Source: an uncultured bacterium (GTDB lineage: Bacteria > Actinomycetota > Coriobacteriia > Coriobacteriales > Coriobacteriaceae). From it: a stretch of DNA of 40,377 nt. The stretch is taken from assembly GCA_905215065.1 (NCBI GenBank), contig CAJMOF010000017.1, positions 1 through 40,377 on the forward strand, written 5' to 3'. Each line of letters begins with the position of its first letter. Within the stretch, counting starts at the first letter, position 1. Both the position numbers and the translations under genes were made by a program. This document shows, piece after piece, positions 1 through 8,272 of this stretch. The notes under the pieces are model-generated. The model searched no databases, was not told the DNA's origin, and saw only the letters and a program-made list of their open reading frames with translations.

Positions 1-99
1 CAGCGAAGCTGTTGGAATAAATGCGACTTTTTTATTTTCAATTTCTTCCTTTATTAGACTTCCTACACTTGAAAAGTGCGAACATAAAAAAATTTTCAT
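1..99 (-). CDS. Peptidase E-like (S51 family) protein, N-terminal fragment cut by the window edge
   Basis: Reading the minus strand from an ATG at 99, 33 codons stay open to the window edge. The peptide starts MKIFLCSHFSSVG and contains KKVAFIPTAS. A short hydrophobic first strand followed by FIPTAS is typical of the N-terminus of peptidase E/S51 dipeptidases and related class I glutamine-amidotransferase-like proteins. A GGAG ribosome-binding site lies at 107-110, seven bases upstream, which decides this start over the out-of-frame ATG at 115. The catalytic Ser and His would lie outside the window, so activity cannot be judged. The segment is much more AT-rich than the rest of the window, which hints at acquisition by transfer. 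The family call rests on only 33 residues. Confidence 0.6.
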   Translation of the reverse strand, partial: MKIFLCSHFSSVGSLIKEEIENKKVAFIPTASL

Positions 100-404
100 C
101 AATATTCTCCTTCATATATAAATTCTTATTTGTTGAACTAGGCCGTGTATACCATACTCTCCAATGAAAGAACGCCCTGATATAGCGTAATTTGCCGTAT
201 TCCTGCGTACGTGCGTACACACTCCACAGGAATTCTAAGGGGCCTGCCCCCTTGGCACACGGACTTTGGAACAAAGTCTAGTGTTTTACGCCTTGCCAGA
301 GGTGTACAGGCTCCCGGTATGCACGTACGAAGCAATTGCCATCAATGCCCCATATAAGTGGCGATCAAGTTCGCATAAAGCGACCTTGATCCCGCAAAAC
401 AAAA

Positions 405-437
405 GGCAGGATACCATCACCACGATGATACCCTGCC
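405..437 (-). terminator. Terminator-like hairpin, minus strand
   Basis: GGCAGG at 405-410 pairs with CCTGCC at 432-437. The inner stem pairs with two mismatches around a short loop. On the minus strand the hairpin is followed by TTTTGTTTT (404 downward), as in an intrinsic terminator. No gene is visible directly upstream of it on the minus strand, so it may be a backup terminator for the dehydrogenase. Confidence 0.45.
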
Positions 438-500
438 TCTGTTCGTTCCTGTTTATCGTTCCGAGTAGTCCTTCCGCAGAATTTCCGATAAACAAAAAAC

Positions 501-540
501 GTACCCGAACCCTTTCTCGTAAAGAATCGGGTTCGAGTAC
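501..540 (-). terminator. Terminator-like hairpin, minus strand
   Basis: GTAC-C-CGAACC at 501 onward pairs with GGTTCG-A-GTAC ending at 540, with CTTT/AAAG pairing inside. On the minus strand it runs directly into GTTTTTTGTT (500-491). It is the middle one of three minus-strand hairpins that follow the dehydrogenase gene. Confidence 0.5.
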
Positions 541-560
541 GAACTGAATGCTGGAGCAAT

Positions 561-602
561 AAAAAACCACCAGAAAGGTGCCTGTCCCTTTGTGGTGGTT
601 TT
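561..602 (-). terminator. Intrinsic terminator of the dehydrogenase gene, repeated element type
   Basis: AAAACCACCA (563-572) pairs with TGGTGGTTTT (593-602), and AAAGG (574-578) pairs with CCTTT (587-591). On the minus strand a T-run follows (566-561). It lies 10 bases past the stop codon of the dehydrogenase. The same stem and most of the loop recur on the plus strand at 8202-8244, so this is a repeated terminator type. The space 100-560 otherwise holds no convincing gene. Confidence 0.8.
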
Positions 603-611
603 GGGCCAGTC

Positions 612-1694
612 CTAGAGCTTGTGGCCGTAGGCGTTGGCGGCCTTGATGGCGGCGGCGAACTTTTCGTCGGTGAAGGGCTCAGGGTTGCCCTGCTTCCACT
701 CGTTGGTGGCGTGCGCGTATTCGCACAGGGCAGGGATATCGGCCTCGGAAAGTCCGACCTGCTCAAGCGTTACGGGTAGACCCATCTGCTTGTTAAAGGC
801 GGCATAGCGCTCAAGGTTCTCGGTATCGCCCGTATAGGCAAACAGGACGAGCACGCCCAAGCTCACGACCTCGCCGTGCAGATAGGTTCCCTCGCGCGGA
901 ATGCTGCACGTGGCGTTGTAGAACGCGTGCGCCACGCTCGAGTTGTAGTAGTAATCGTTTTGGTTGGTCAGGTTGGAGACGTAGCCCGTGTTGACCACGA
1001 TATCGAGCGCGATCTGCTTGACGGCTTCGGTCGACAGGTTCTGGCGAACGTCCTCAAGACCCTGCACGCCATAGGTAAACAGCGGCTCGGAGCAGGTGTG
1101 TGCGAGCGCCAGGCCAAGACCTGCGGTGTGCTCCAGGTTGCCGGCGCTCGTGGCGTATTCGACCTCGGGCTGTTTGGACAGGGCATCGCCCACGCCCGCC
1201 CAGAAGTACTCCGCCGGAGCCTCGGCGATGATCTTGGGGTTGATAAAGATATGCGCAGGTCGGTTAGGGTACGAATAGCCCTCGAGCGAGCCGTCGTCGT
1301 TGTAGACAACGGCAATGGCGGTCGCGGCGGAGCAGTTGGAACAGATCGTCGGGACGGTGAAGACGATCTTCTTGAGCTCAATGGCAGCGGTCTTCACGGT
1401 GTCGAGCGCCTTGCCGCCGCCGCATGCGATAAGAACGTCGGCTTCTTGGCAGACAGGGGAGTTCACAACCTTGGCGATATTGGCGCGCGTACTGTTGGTG
1501 CCGTAGACGCGCGTCTCCAGAATCTCGACGTCGGTGCCCTCCAGCGCCGCTTCGATACCGGGAAGCGCCGCTGCCAGTGCTCGTTTACCACCGATAATCG
1601 CGACCTTGGTCGCTCCGTACTCGTCCAGTGCGCCGGGCAGCTCGTCAAAGCAGTCCTCGCCGACGGTGTAGTCGCTCATTCCAATCGTGCGCAT
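612..1694 (-). CDS. Iron-containing alcohol dehydrogenase family protein (glycerol dehydrogenase-like)
   Basis: 360 aa, the usual length for GldA-type group III dehydrogenases, which oxidise glycerol or related polyols in the cytoplasm with NAD and a divalent metal. The NAD-binding motif CGGGKALDT is at about residues 91-99. Likely metal ligands are Asp170 (GVGDALSK), His256 (VAHAFYN) and His273 (YLHGEVV). All are present, so the enzyme looks intact. GAAGG lies about seven bases before the ATG at 1694. It is a single-gene transcript divergent from the ileS leader and ends at a strong terminator. The exact substrate (glycerol, 1,2-propanediol, hydroxyacetone or another) cannot be read from sequence. 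Confidence 0.85.
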   Translation of the reverse strand: MRTIGMSDYTVGEDCFDELPGALDEYGATKVAIIGGKRALAAALPGIEAALEGTDVEILETRVYGTNSTRANIAKVVNSPVCQEADVLIACGGGKALDTVKTAAIELKKIVFTVPTICSNCSAATAIAVVYNDDGSLEGYSYPNRPAHIFINPKIIAEAPAEYFWAGVGDALSKQPEVEYATSAGNLEHTAGLGLALAHTCSEPLFTYGVQGLEDVRQNLSTEAVKQIALDIVVNTGYVSNLTNQNDYYYNSSVAHAFYNATCSIPREGTYLHGEVVSLGVLVLFAYTGDTENLERYAAFNKQMGLPVTLEQVGLSEADIPALCEYAHATNEWKQGNPEPFTDEKFAAAIKAANAYGHKL

Positions 1695-1808
1695 AGCAGC
1701 CTTCTTTCGTTAGATAAAGTGCTTTCAGGTATTTTGCTCCAAGTGAGTGCTTGCGATCGCGAGAAGTTTCTAAAGTATGAAACCGATGTTGAGGGTTTTT
1801 CGCCGGCG

Positions 1809-1837
1809 TTGACCGTGTTACCATACAGCGCATAAGC
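1809..1837 (+). promoter_or_regulatory. Candidate promoter of the ileS T-box transcript
   Basis: TTGACC at 1809-1814 is followed, after 16-17 bases, by CATAAG/ATAAGC at 1831-1837. This lies just before the start of the T-box fold. The -35 box is good and the -10 box weak. Confidence 0.4.
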
Positions 1838-1839
1838 GT

Positions 1840-2140
1840 TGATGGGGACGAGTAGTCGGCCGTCCGCATGCTACAGAGAGCGGGGAGCGCTGAGAACCCG
1901 TGCATGCGACCGATGAAAATCACCCCGGAGCTGCGGTCCCAACGGGCGCGCCGTACAGGCACGTCTTAGTAGATATCGCCGAGATGGTCGTCGATACAGA
2001 CCAGCCGAGTAACGGATGCGAGCGCGCGAATACGCGGGCGAGGGCATCTAAGCTGGGTGGTTAAGCGAAGAGCTTTTGCGGGCGCACAGCCCGTTTTGTG
2101 GCGCTTCGTCCCAGCTTGTAGGGACGGGCGCTTTTTTGGT
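1840..2140 (+). promoter_or_regulatory. T-box riboswitch (isoleucine specifier) controlling ileS
   Basis: The roughly 300-base leader has the ordered landmarks of a T-box. An AGAGAG element of Stem I lies at 1875-1880. The specifier-side segment GAAAATCACCCCGGAGC starts at about 1915, with ATC (an Ile codon) at 1919-1921. The T-box sequence AAGCTGGGTGG is at 2050-2060 and its GGTGG can pair with the tRNA 3' end. A terminator hairpin (stem core GTCCC/GGGAC at about 2108-2125) ends in TTTTTT at 2132-2137. By family knowledge, uncharged tRNA-Ile would stabilise the antiterminator and allow ileS transcription. The exact 5' boundary is approximate. Confidence 0.88.
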
Positions 2141-2180
2141 GCCCAACGGGCGTGTGCGCCCACGACATGAAAGGGGTACC

Positions 2181-4982
2181 GTGGCAAACGAGTACAAGCA
2201 GACGATGAATCTGCCCAAGACCGGTTTTCCCATGCGTGCCGGTCTTTCCAAGTCCGAGCCCAAGCGGCTCAAGGACTGGCAGGACAACAAGGTCTACGAG
2301 CAGGTTCTGAAGAAGAACGAGGGTCACAAGAAGTTCGTGCTGCACGACGGCCCTCCGTACGCCAACGGTCCGATCCACATCGGCCACGCCATGAACAAGA
2401 TCTCCAAGGACATGATCAACCGTTACTGGATGATGCGGGGCTATGAGGTTCCCTATGTCCCCGGTTGGGACTGCCACGGTCAGCCGATCGAGCATAAGGT
2501 CGAGGAGAAGCTCGGCACCGAGAAGTTCAACCAGACCTCCACGGCTAAGATCCGTGAGCTCTGCAACAAGTTCGCTGTCGAGAACATCGAGCTGCAGAAG
2601 GCCGGCTTCCGTCGTCTGGGTGTGCTCGGCGACTGGGACAATCCCTACCTGACGCTCTATCACCAGCACGATGCCGCCGACATCGAGGTCTTTAAGGCCA
2701 TGTTCGATAAGGGCATGATCTATCGCGGCCACAAGCCGGTTCACTGGTGCAAGCACTGCCACACCGCGCTGGCCGAGGCCGAGATTGAGTACTCCGACGA
2801 GACGAGCCCGTCCATCTTCGTGCGCTTTGAGATGACTTCCAAGCCCGCCGGCCTCGAGGACTTCGACGGCCCGGTCGACTTCATCATCTGGACGACCACG
2901 CCGTGGACCATCCCCTCCGACCAGGCCGTTTCCCTCAAGCCCGGCGCCGCCTATGTCGCCGTTGAGCACGAGGGCCGTGCCGAGGTCATGCTCGAGGACC
3001 TGGCTCCCAAGTGCTGCGAGGAGTTTGGCTGGGAGTACACCCCGGTTATGGTCGACGGCAAGCCCTACGTGGTTCCCGCCGAGACCTTCCACCACATCCA
3101 CTACAAGCAGCCGATCTTTGACGGTGTTGAGGGCGTGGCGCTGCTGGCCGATTACGTCGGTGTCGACGACGGTACCGGTATCGTCCACAACTCGCCCGGT
3201 CACGGCGTCGACGACTACTTTGCCTGCCTCAAGGAGGGCATCACCGACATCTGCATGCCGGTCGATGACGACGGCAAGTTCTACACCGGTGAGGAGTTTG
3301 GCACCGGTGGCCCCTTCAGCGGTATGGATACCGACGAGGCCAACCCGCACATCATCGAGTTCCTGCGCGAGCGCGGCACCCTGGTCCTCGAGAAGAAGAT
3401 CACGCACAGCTATCCGCACTGCTGGCGCTGCAAGCACCCGGTGCTCTTCCGTGCTACCGACCAGTGGTTCGTCTCTATGGACAAGACCGGTTTGCGCGAG
3501 CAGGCTGGCAAAGAGGTCCGCGAGAACGTCAAGTGGTATCCGGCCCACGCGGCAAACCGCATCGGCGCCATGGTTGAGCAGCGTCCCGACTGGTGCATCA
3601 GTCGCCAGCGCAACTGGGGCGTGCCTATCCCCAGCTACACCTGCGCTGACTGCGGCGAGAAGGTCATGAACGACGCCACGCTCGACGCCGTCATCAAGCT
3701 CTTCCACGAGAAGGGCTCCGACGCATGGTTCACCGATGCTCCCGAGAGCTACCTGGGCGATGCCTGCGTCTGCCCCAAGTGCGGCGGCCATCACCTCAAG
3801 GCCGATAAGGACATCCTCGACGTGTGGTGGGATTCCGGCGTCTCCTGGAAGGCCGTCTGCGAGTACCGTCCCGAGCTGGAGTATCCGGCGGATGTGTACC
3901 TCGAGGGTTCCGACCAGCACCGCGGTTGGTTCCAGAGCTCGCTGCTCACCTCGGTGGGTGCCAACGGCCATGCTCCGTACAAGGCGGTCGTCTCGCAGGG
4001 CTTCACCCTCGACGGCCAGGGCCGTAAGATGTCCAAGTCGCTCGGCAACGTCATCGACCCCAACAAGGTCTGCGACGAGATGGGCGCCGACATCATCCGC
4101 CTGTGGGTTGCATCCGTCGATACCAGCTCCGACGTGTCCATCGACCACGAGATCCTTGCTCGTACGTCCGATGCCTACCGTCGTTTCCGCAACACGCTGC
4201 GCTTCCTGCTTTCCGAGCTCGAGGGTCAGTTTGAGCCCGAGACCGACGGCGTCGCCTTTGCCGACCTGCTGCCGCTCGATAAGCTCATGGTTGCCCGTCT
4301 GACCCAGGTCCAGGCCGAGGTCGACGATGCCTACGCCAACTACGAGTTCCCGCGCGCCTACCGTGCGCTCTACGACTTCGTGGTTACCGAGCTCTCCAAC
4401 GTGTATCTCGACGCCCTGAAGGACCGTCTGTACTGCGAGAAGCCCGGCTCGCTCGAGCGCCGCAGCGCCCAGACCGTGCTTGCCGAGCTCTTCTCGATGC
4501 TCATGCGCGACCTGCAGCCGATCCTGTCCTACACGGTCGACGAGGCCATGGCCTATGCGCCTGCTGGCTGCGTCGATCACCAGAAGTACGCCGCGCTGCT
4601 CGATTGGTACAAGTCGCCCATTACGGTCGACGAGGCCAACGAGTTTGAGGGTGTGCTCGAGGCTTCGCTCGAGCTCCGTAGCGCCGTGACCAAGGCCCTC
4701 GAGGATGCCCGTTCTGCCGGCACCTTCACCAAGAGCCAGCAGGTCCGCGTCAAGGCGGTCGTTCCCGCCGAGATGTACGCGCTGCTGACCGGTGATAAGG
4801 CTGTCGACCTCGCCGAGTTCTACATCGTCTCCGATGTTGAGCTGACCCAGGGCGAGGAGCTTTCCGTTGCCATCGAGGCTGCCGAAGGCGAGTGCTGCGA
4901 CCGTTGCTGGAACTACCGCACCACCGTCGGCGAGTACAACGGCCACGCTCACATTTGCAAGCGCTGCGCGAATGCCCTTTAA
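2181..4982 (+). CDS. ileS: Isoleucine--tRNA ligase
   Basis: 933 aa class I aminoacyl-tRNA synthetase that charges tRNA-Ile and edits Val-tRNA-Ile. The HIGH motif is at residues 66-69 and KMSKS at 616-620. The CP1 editing insertion lies between them. The C-terminus has a zinc-binding arrangement with Cys906, Cys909, Cys926 and Cys929. The GTG start at 2181 is chosen because AAAGGGG precedes it by about five bases and the protein then begins MANEYKQTMNLPKT, as in other IleRS. The reading frame stays open upstream to 2076, but that stretch is the T-box terminator. Regulation is by the Ile T-box. A terminator follows at 5054-5090. Confidence 0.98.
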   Translation: MANEYKQTMNLPKTGFPMRAGLSKSEPKRLKDWQDNKVYEQVLKKNEGHKKFVLHDGPPYANGPIHIGHAMNKISKDMINRYWMMRGYEVPYVPGWDCHGQPIEHKVEEKLGTEKFNQTSTAKIRELCNKFAVENIELQKAGFRRLGVLGDWDNPYLTLYHQHDAADIEVFKAMFDKGMIYRGHKPVHWCKHCHTALAEAEIEYSDETSPSIFVRFEMTSKPAGLEDFDGPVDFIIWTTTPWTIPSDQAVSLKPGAAYVAVEHEGRAEVMLEDLAPKCCEEFGWEYTPVMVDGKPYVVPAETFHHIHYKQPIFDGVEGVALLADYVGVDDGTGIVHNSPGHGVDDYFACLKEGITDICMPVDDDGKFYTGEEFGTGGPFSGMDTDEANPHIIEFLRERGTLVLEKKITHSYPHCWRCKHPVLFRATDQWFVSMDKTGLREQAGKEVRENVKWYPAHAANRIGAMVEQRPDWCISRQRNWGVPIPSYTCADCGEKVMNDATLDAVIKLFHEKGSDAWFTDAPESYLGDACVCPKCGGHHLKADKDILDVWWDSGVSWKAVCEYRPELEYPADVYLEGSDQHRGWFQSSLLTSVGANGHAPYKAVVSQGFTLDGQGRKMSKSLGNVIDPNKVCDEMGADIIRLWVASVDTSSDVSIDHEILARTSDAYRRFRNTLRFLLSELEGQFEPETDGVAFADLLPLDKLMVARLTQVQAEVDDAYANYEFPRAYRALYDFVVTELSNVYLDALKDRLYCEKPGSLERRSAQTVLAELFSMLMRDLQPILSYTVDEAMAYAPAGCVDHQKYAALLDWYKSPITVDEANEFEGVLEASLELRSAVTKALEDARSAGTFTKSQQVRVKAVVPAEMYALLTGDKAVDLAEFYIVSDVELTQGEELSVAIEAAEGECCDRCWNYRTTVGEYNGHAHICKRCANAL

Positions 4983-5053
4983 GGCACGGTAACTCGGCAT
5001 TTTATTTATAGGGAGAATTTAGGCGCCTTCGGTCCATTTGCTCCGCTGAAGAA

Positions 5054-5090
5054 AAGCGACATTCCGTTATCCGGAATGCCGCTTTCTTTT
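5054..5090 (+). terminator. Intrinsic terminator after ileS
   Basis: AAGCGACATTCCG pairs with CGGAATGCCGCTT (one A-C mismatch) around a short loop, followed by TTTCTTTT at 5083-5090. Confidence 0.85.
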
Positions 5091-5202
5091 ATGCTGGTTA
5101 TTTATCTGACGTTAGCGAATGTGTCGTGCGCTCTGCGTGTGGCAATATAAGATGGTTATTTGCGTTAAACGGAATTTGATTATCTGAGGGTAGGGGATTT
5201 CT

Positions 5203-5802
5203 TTGGGTCGTGGTGCGGATATGACGCCGCCTTTGCGTTGGCGGTTGGGTGTTGCTGGTGGGGTGGCGTTGGTTGTGCTGCTTGTTGACCAGCTGACCAA
5301 GCTTGCGGTTCGTGCCGTGGGCGACGCCTTGCATGTGACCGTCATCCCCGGTGTTTTCGACTTTATGTTTGTCCGCAATATCGGTGCTGCCTTTAGCATG
5401 GGCGAGGGGCATGGCATCGCGTTTGCCGTGCTGGCACTTGTCGTCATCATCGCCATCGCGGTGTATCTGCTCCGTGCGCCTCAGCTTGCTCACCTGGAGG
5501 TCGTGGGTATGGCTATGGTTGCGGGCGGTGCCATCGGCAACGCGATCGACCGCCTCGCTTTTGGATTCGTGACCGATTTTATTGCCACCACCTTCATTGA
5601 TTTCCCCGTCTTTAACGTGGCCGACATCGGTATTACGGTCGGCGTCGTGCTGGCGCTTATTGGTTACATGTTCTTGAGTCCTGCCGCTCGTGAGGTCGAT
5701 GCGACCGCCGAGCTCAACGCTCGTGACGAGGCCCGCGCAAAACGCAAAGCCAAGCAGCGTGGGGAGCGCGCCCGCAAGATTCGCGAAAGGACTGAGCGCT
5801 AA
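5203..5802 (+). CDS. lspA: Lipoprotein signal peptidase (signal peptidase II)
   Basis: 199 aa if started at TTG 5203, which has AGGGGA five bases upstream; an ATG at 5221 (six residues later) is the alternative. LspA is an aspartyl peptidase of the cytoplasmic membrane that removes signal peptides from lipid-modified prolipoproteins. Four membrane segments can be seen. The catalytic aspartates are Asp116 in GNAIDR and Asp141 in FNVAD, both in conserved motifs. A strongly basic tail of about 35 residues (RAKRKAKQRGERARK) extends beyond the last helix and is longer than in most family members. Its stop overlaps the next start (TAATG), a common lspA-rluD pairing that suggests translational coupling. 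Confidence 0.95.
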   Translation: MGRGADMTPPLRWRLGVAGGVALVVLLVDQLTKLAVRAVGDALHVTVIPGVFDFMFVRNIGAAFSMGEGHGIAFAVLALVVIIAIAVYLLRAPQLAHLEVVGMAMVAGGAIGNAIDRLAFGFVTDFIATTFIDFPVFNVADIGITVGVVLALIGYMFLSPAAREVDATAELNARDEARAKRKAKQRGERARKIRERTER

Positions 5803-6815
5803 TGGCCGACATCCATATCCTTGTTGCCGACGATGCCGCTGGTCAGCGTCTTGACGCCTATCTGGGCGCCAATGACGGCTGCCCTACGCGCTCTGCCTGC
5901 GCACATCTGATTGAGGGTGGGGCCGTAGTGGTCAATGGCGAGACCTGCCTGTCCAAAAAGTACGCCGTGCGAGCCGGTGACCGTATTTCGGTTGATTTGC
6001 CCGAGCCGCACGATCCCACCGACGTGATTCCCGAGGCCATCCCGCTCGACATTCGCTATGAGGACGACTACCTCATCGTGCTCTCCAAGCAGCGCGGCCT
6101 GGTGTGCCATCCTGCGCATGGTCATGAGAGCGGTACGCTCGCGAATGCCTTGGTCTATCACTGCGGTATCGACCATCTGGGCACGGTGCAGGGCGAGGAC
6201 CGCCCCGGCATCGTGCATCGTCTGGATCGCGACACTTCGGGCCTTATGCTTGCGGCGAAGGACGACGACACCCAGCGCGCGCTCCAAAATCTCATTCGCA
6301 CGCGCACGCTCGACCGCCGCTATATCACGCTCGTTCACGGTCATATCGCTATGGATGAGGGAACCATTAACACCGGCATTGCCCGTTCCACCCGTGACCG
6401 TGTCAAGATGGCGGTTTCGGACGATCCTTTCGCGCGCCAGGCCATTACGACCTTTAAGGTCCTCGAGCGCTTCGATTCCACACGCTTCGACGACGGCTAC
6501 ACGCTCGTCGAGTGCCACCTGTTTACGGGCCGCACACATCAGATTCGCGTGCATATGCGCCATATCAACCATGCCTGCGTGGGCGATCCACTCTACGGCA
6601 AGTGCGATGCGCGCGCCGATCAGGGCCTGACCAGGCAGTTCCTGCATTCCTGGCGCGTGGCGTTCGACCATCCCGTGACGGGGGAGCGCATTGAGTGCCG
6701 CGACGAGCTGCCGTGGGATCTCGCTGCGGTTCTCGACGATCTGGCTCCGCGTTCGCTTGGCCGCACCGCTGCCGGCGACGAGATCGTTCCTCAGCTCGGT
6801 CTTCTCGAAGCCTAG
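5802..6815 (+). CDS. RluA/RluD-family pseudouridine synthase
   Basis: 337 aa. An S4 RNA-binding domain covers about residues 13-60 (QRLDAYLG and AHLIEGGAVVVNG). The RluA-type catalytic domain follows, with the signature HRLDRDTSG at 139-147; Asp142 is the catalytic aspartate. It converts specific uridines in 23S rRNA to pseudouridine, and the RluD type modifies helix 69. The RluD-like domain order and position behind lspA fit the usual arrangement, but RluA, RluC and RluD cannot be separated with certainty here. Translation is coupled to lspA through the TAATG overlap. Confidence 0.93.
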   Translation: MADIHILVADDAAGQRLDAYLGANDGCPTRSACAHLIEGGAVVVNGETCLSKKYAVRAGDRISVDLPEPHDPTDVIPEAIPLDIRYEDDYLIVLSKQRGLVCHPAHGHESGTLANALVYHCGIDHLGTVQGEDRPGIVHRLDRDTSGLMLAAKDDDTQRALQNLIRTRTLDRRYITLVHGHIAMDEGTINTGIARSTRDRVKMAVSDDPFARQAITTFKVLERFDSTRFDDGYTLVECHLFTGRTHQIRVHMRHINHACVGDPLYGKCDARADQGLTRQFLHSWRVAFDHPVTGERIECRDELPWDLAAVLDDLAPRSLGRTAAGDEIVPQLGLLEA

Positions 6816-6897
6816 TTAGTATTAGGTGGTTTCTTGAACGCCCCTAGCCTGCGGTAAGATATACGGTTGTTTACGTAACGCGTTCCTGGGAGCCTGC

Positions 6898-8193
6898 ATG
6901 CTCGCCTTTTTACAAACCAACACGCCCATCGTGATCTTTAACCAGATTGTGGTTACGCTGCTCACGGTCTGCTTTTTGTACCAGGTGGTCTTCTTTGTCA
7001 TTGGCGCCCTGCGCGGTGAGGTCGCACCTCCCAAGGCCAAAAAGCTCCACCGGTATGCTTTCTTTATCGCGGCGCATAACGAGGAAGCCGTGATCGCCAA
7101 CCTCGTTCGCTCCATCAAGGATCAGGATTATCCTTCCGAGCTCATCGAGGTCTTCGTGGTCGCCGATGCCTGCACCGACAACACGGCGCAGCTTGCGCGC
7201 GAGGCGGGCGCCATTGTCTATGAACGCAACGACCTGGCCCGCAAGGGTAAGAGCTGGGTCATGGATTTTGGCTTCGACCGCATCCTTAACGAGTATCCCG
7301 ACACCTTCGAAGGCTACTTTATCTTCGATGCCGATAACGTCATCGCCCGCGATTACGTGTCCAAGATGAACGATGCTTTTGACCAGGGCTTCCATGTGGT
7401 CACGAGCTATCGTAACTCCAAGAACTTTGGCAGCTCGTGGATCTCGGCGGCTAATGCTACGTGGTATCTGCGAGAGGCGCGCTTTCTTAACAACGCTCGC
7501 AACATCTGCAAGACTTCTTGCGCTGTTTCGGGTTCTGGCTATCTCATTTCTGCCAGCGTGATCGAGGGCATGCACGGCTGGCAGTTCCACACGCTGACCG
7601 AGGACATCCAGTTCACTACGTTCTGCGCCATTCACGGCATTCGCATTGGCTATGCGCCGGCGGAGTTCTTTGACGAGCAGCCGGTGACGTTTAAGGCGTC
7701 CTGGAAACAGCGCATGCGTTGGACCAAGGGCTTCTACCAGGTCTTTTTTACCTACGGCAAGCATCTTGTCAAATCGACGTTCCGCTATCATCGCTTTGCC
7801 GCATATGACATGTTTATGACCATCGCTCCGGGTATGCTGCTATCGTTGATCTCGATGCTCGCTAATGCCACGTTCCTGATTGTGGGCGGTCTTTCGCACG
7901 GCTTCCTGGCCACCGAGGTCGAGATGCAGGCGTGCGCTGCTTCGCTCATTATGACCTTTGCCATGATGTATCAGACCTTCTTTATCCTGGCGCTGCTTAC
8001 GACTATCTTTGAGTACAAGCACATTCACTGCGCGCAAAAGTGGCGTCTGGTGACTAACCTGTTTACCTTCCCGATCTTTATGTTCAGCTATATCCCCATC
8101 ACGGTGGCCGCGCTGTTCCTGAAGGTCGACTGGGTCCCGACACAGCACGCCGTCAACGTTACCCTCGACGAAGTCATGCAAGGAGCCAAATAA
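6898..8193 (+). CDS. Membrane glycosyltransferase, family 2 (processive type)
   Basis: 431 aa. An N-terminal membrane helix (about 13-36) is followed by a GT-A domain. This carries VVADACTDNT (87-96), the metal-binding FDADN (about 133-137), the catalytic ED (225-226) and QRMRW (251-255). Three or four membrane helices lie near the C-terminus (about 300-420). The D, DxD, D, QxxRW pattern is that of processive beta-glycosyltransferases (cellulose/hyaluronan synthase type), so a cell-surface glycan or glycolipid is the likely product. The substrate is unknown. TGGGAG precedes the ATG. A TAAGATAT box at about 6855 suggests its own promoter, and a terminator follows at 8202-8244. Confidence 0.85.
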   Translation: MLAFLQTNTPIVIFNQIVVTLLTVCFLYQVVFFVIGALRGEVAPPKAKKLHRYAFFIAAHNEEAVIANLVRSIKDQDYPSELIEVFVVADACTDNTAQLAREAGAIVYERNDLARKGKSWVMDFGFDRILNEYPDTFEGYFIFDADNVIARDYVSKMNDAFDQGFHVVTSYRNSKNFGSSWISAANATWYLREARFLNNARNICKTSCAVSGSGYLISASVIEGMHGWQFHTLTEDIQFTTFCAIHGIRIGYAPAEFFDEQPVTFKASWKQRMRWTKGFYQVFFTYGKHLVKSTFRYHRFAAYDMFMTIAPGMLLSLISMLANATFLIVGGLSHGFLATEVEMQACAASLIMTFAMMYQTFFILALLTTIFEYKHIHCAQKWRLVTNLFTFPIFMFSYIPITVAALFLKVDWVPTQHAVNVTLDEVMQGAK

Positions 8194-8201
8194 CCACCAT
8201 C

Positions 8202-8244
8202 AAAACCACCATAAAGGGGACAGTGCACCTTTGTGGTGGTTTTT
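8202..8244 (+). terminator. Intrinsic terminator, same repeated type as at 561-602
   Basis: AAAACCACCA (8202-8211) pairs with TGGTGGTTTT (8234-8243). T-G and AAAGG/CCTTT pairs continue inside, giving a 16-bp stem around the loop GGACAGTGCA. T-run at 8240-8244. It is nearly identical to the terminator behind the dehydrogenase. Confidence 0.85.
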
Positions 8245-8272
8245 ACGTTTGAGCGCTCAGTCGGGAGGTTCG

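Noticed and set aside
207..218. GTACG-TG-CGTAC inverted repeat as an operator
   Set aside because: It is too short and isolated, with no gene or promoter placed to use it.
38..274. 78-codon minus-strand open frame at the left edge
   Set aside because: It is out of frame with the peptidase E-like start at 99, which has a ribosome-binding site and a recognisable N-terminus.
505..545. GGGTTCGAGTAC resembling a tRNA T-arm
   Set aside because: The flanking bases do not form a T-stem and no acceptor or anticodon arm can be folded; a terminator hairpin explains it better.
2061..5000. 979-codon open frame on the minus strand opposite ileS
   Set aside because: It is an antisense shadow produced by GC-rich third positions; it has no family motifs, while the plus strand encodes a canonical IleRS.
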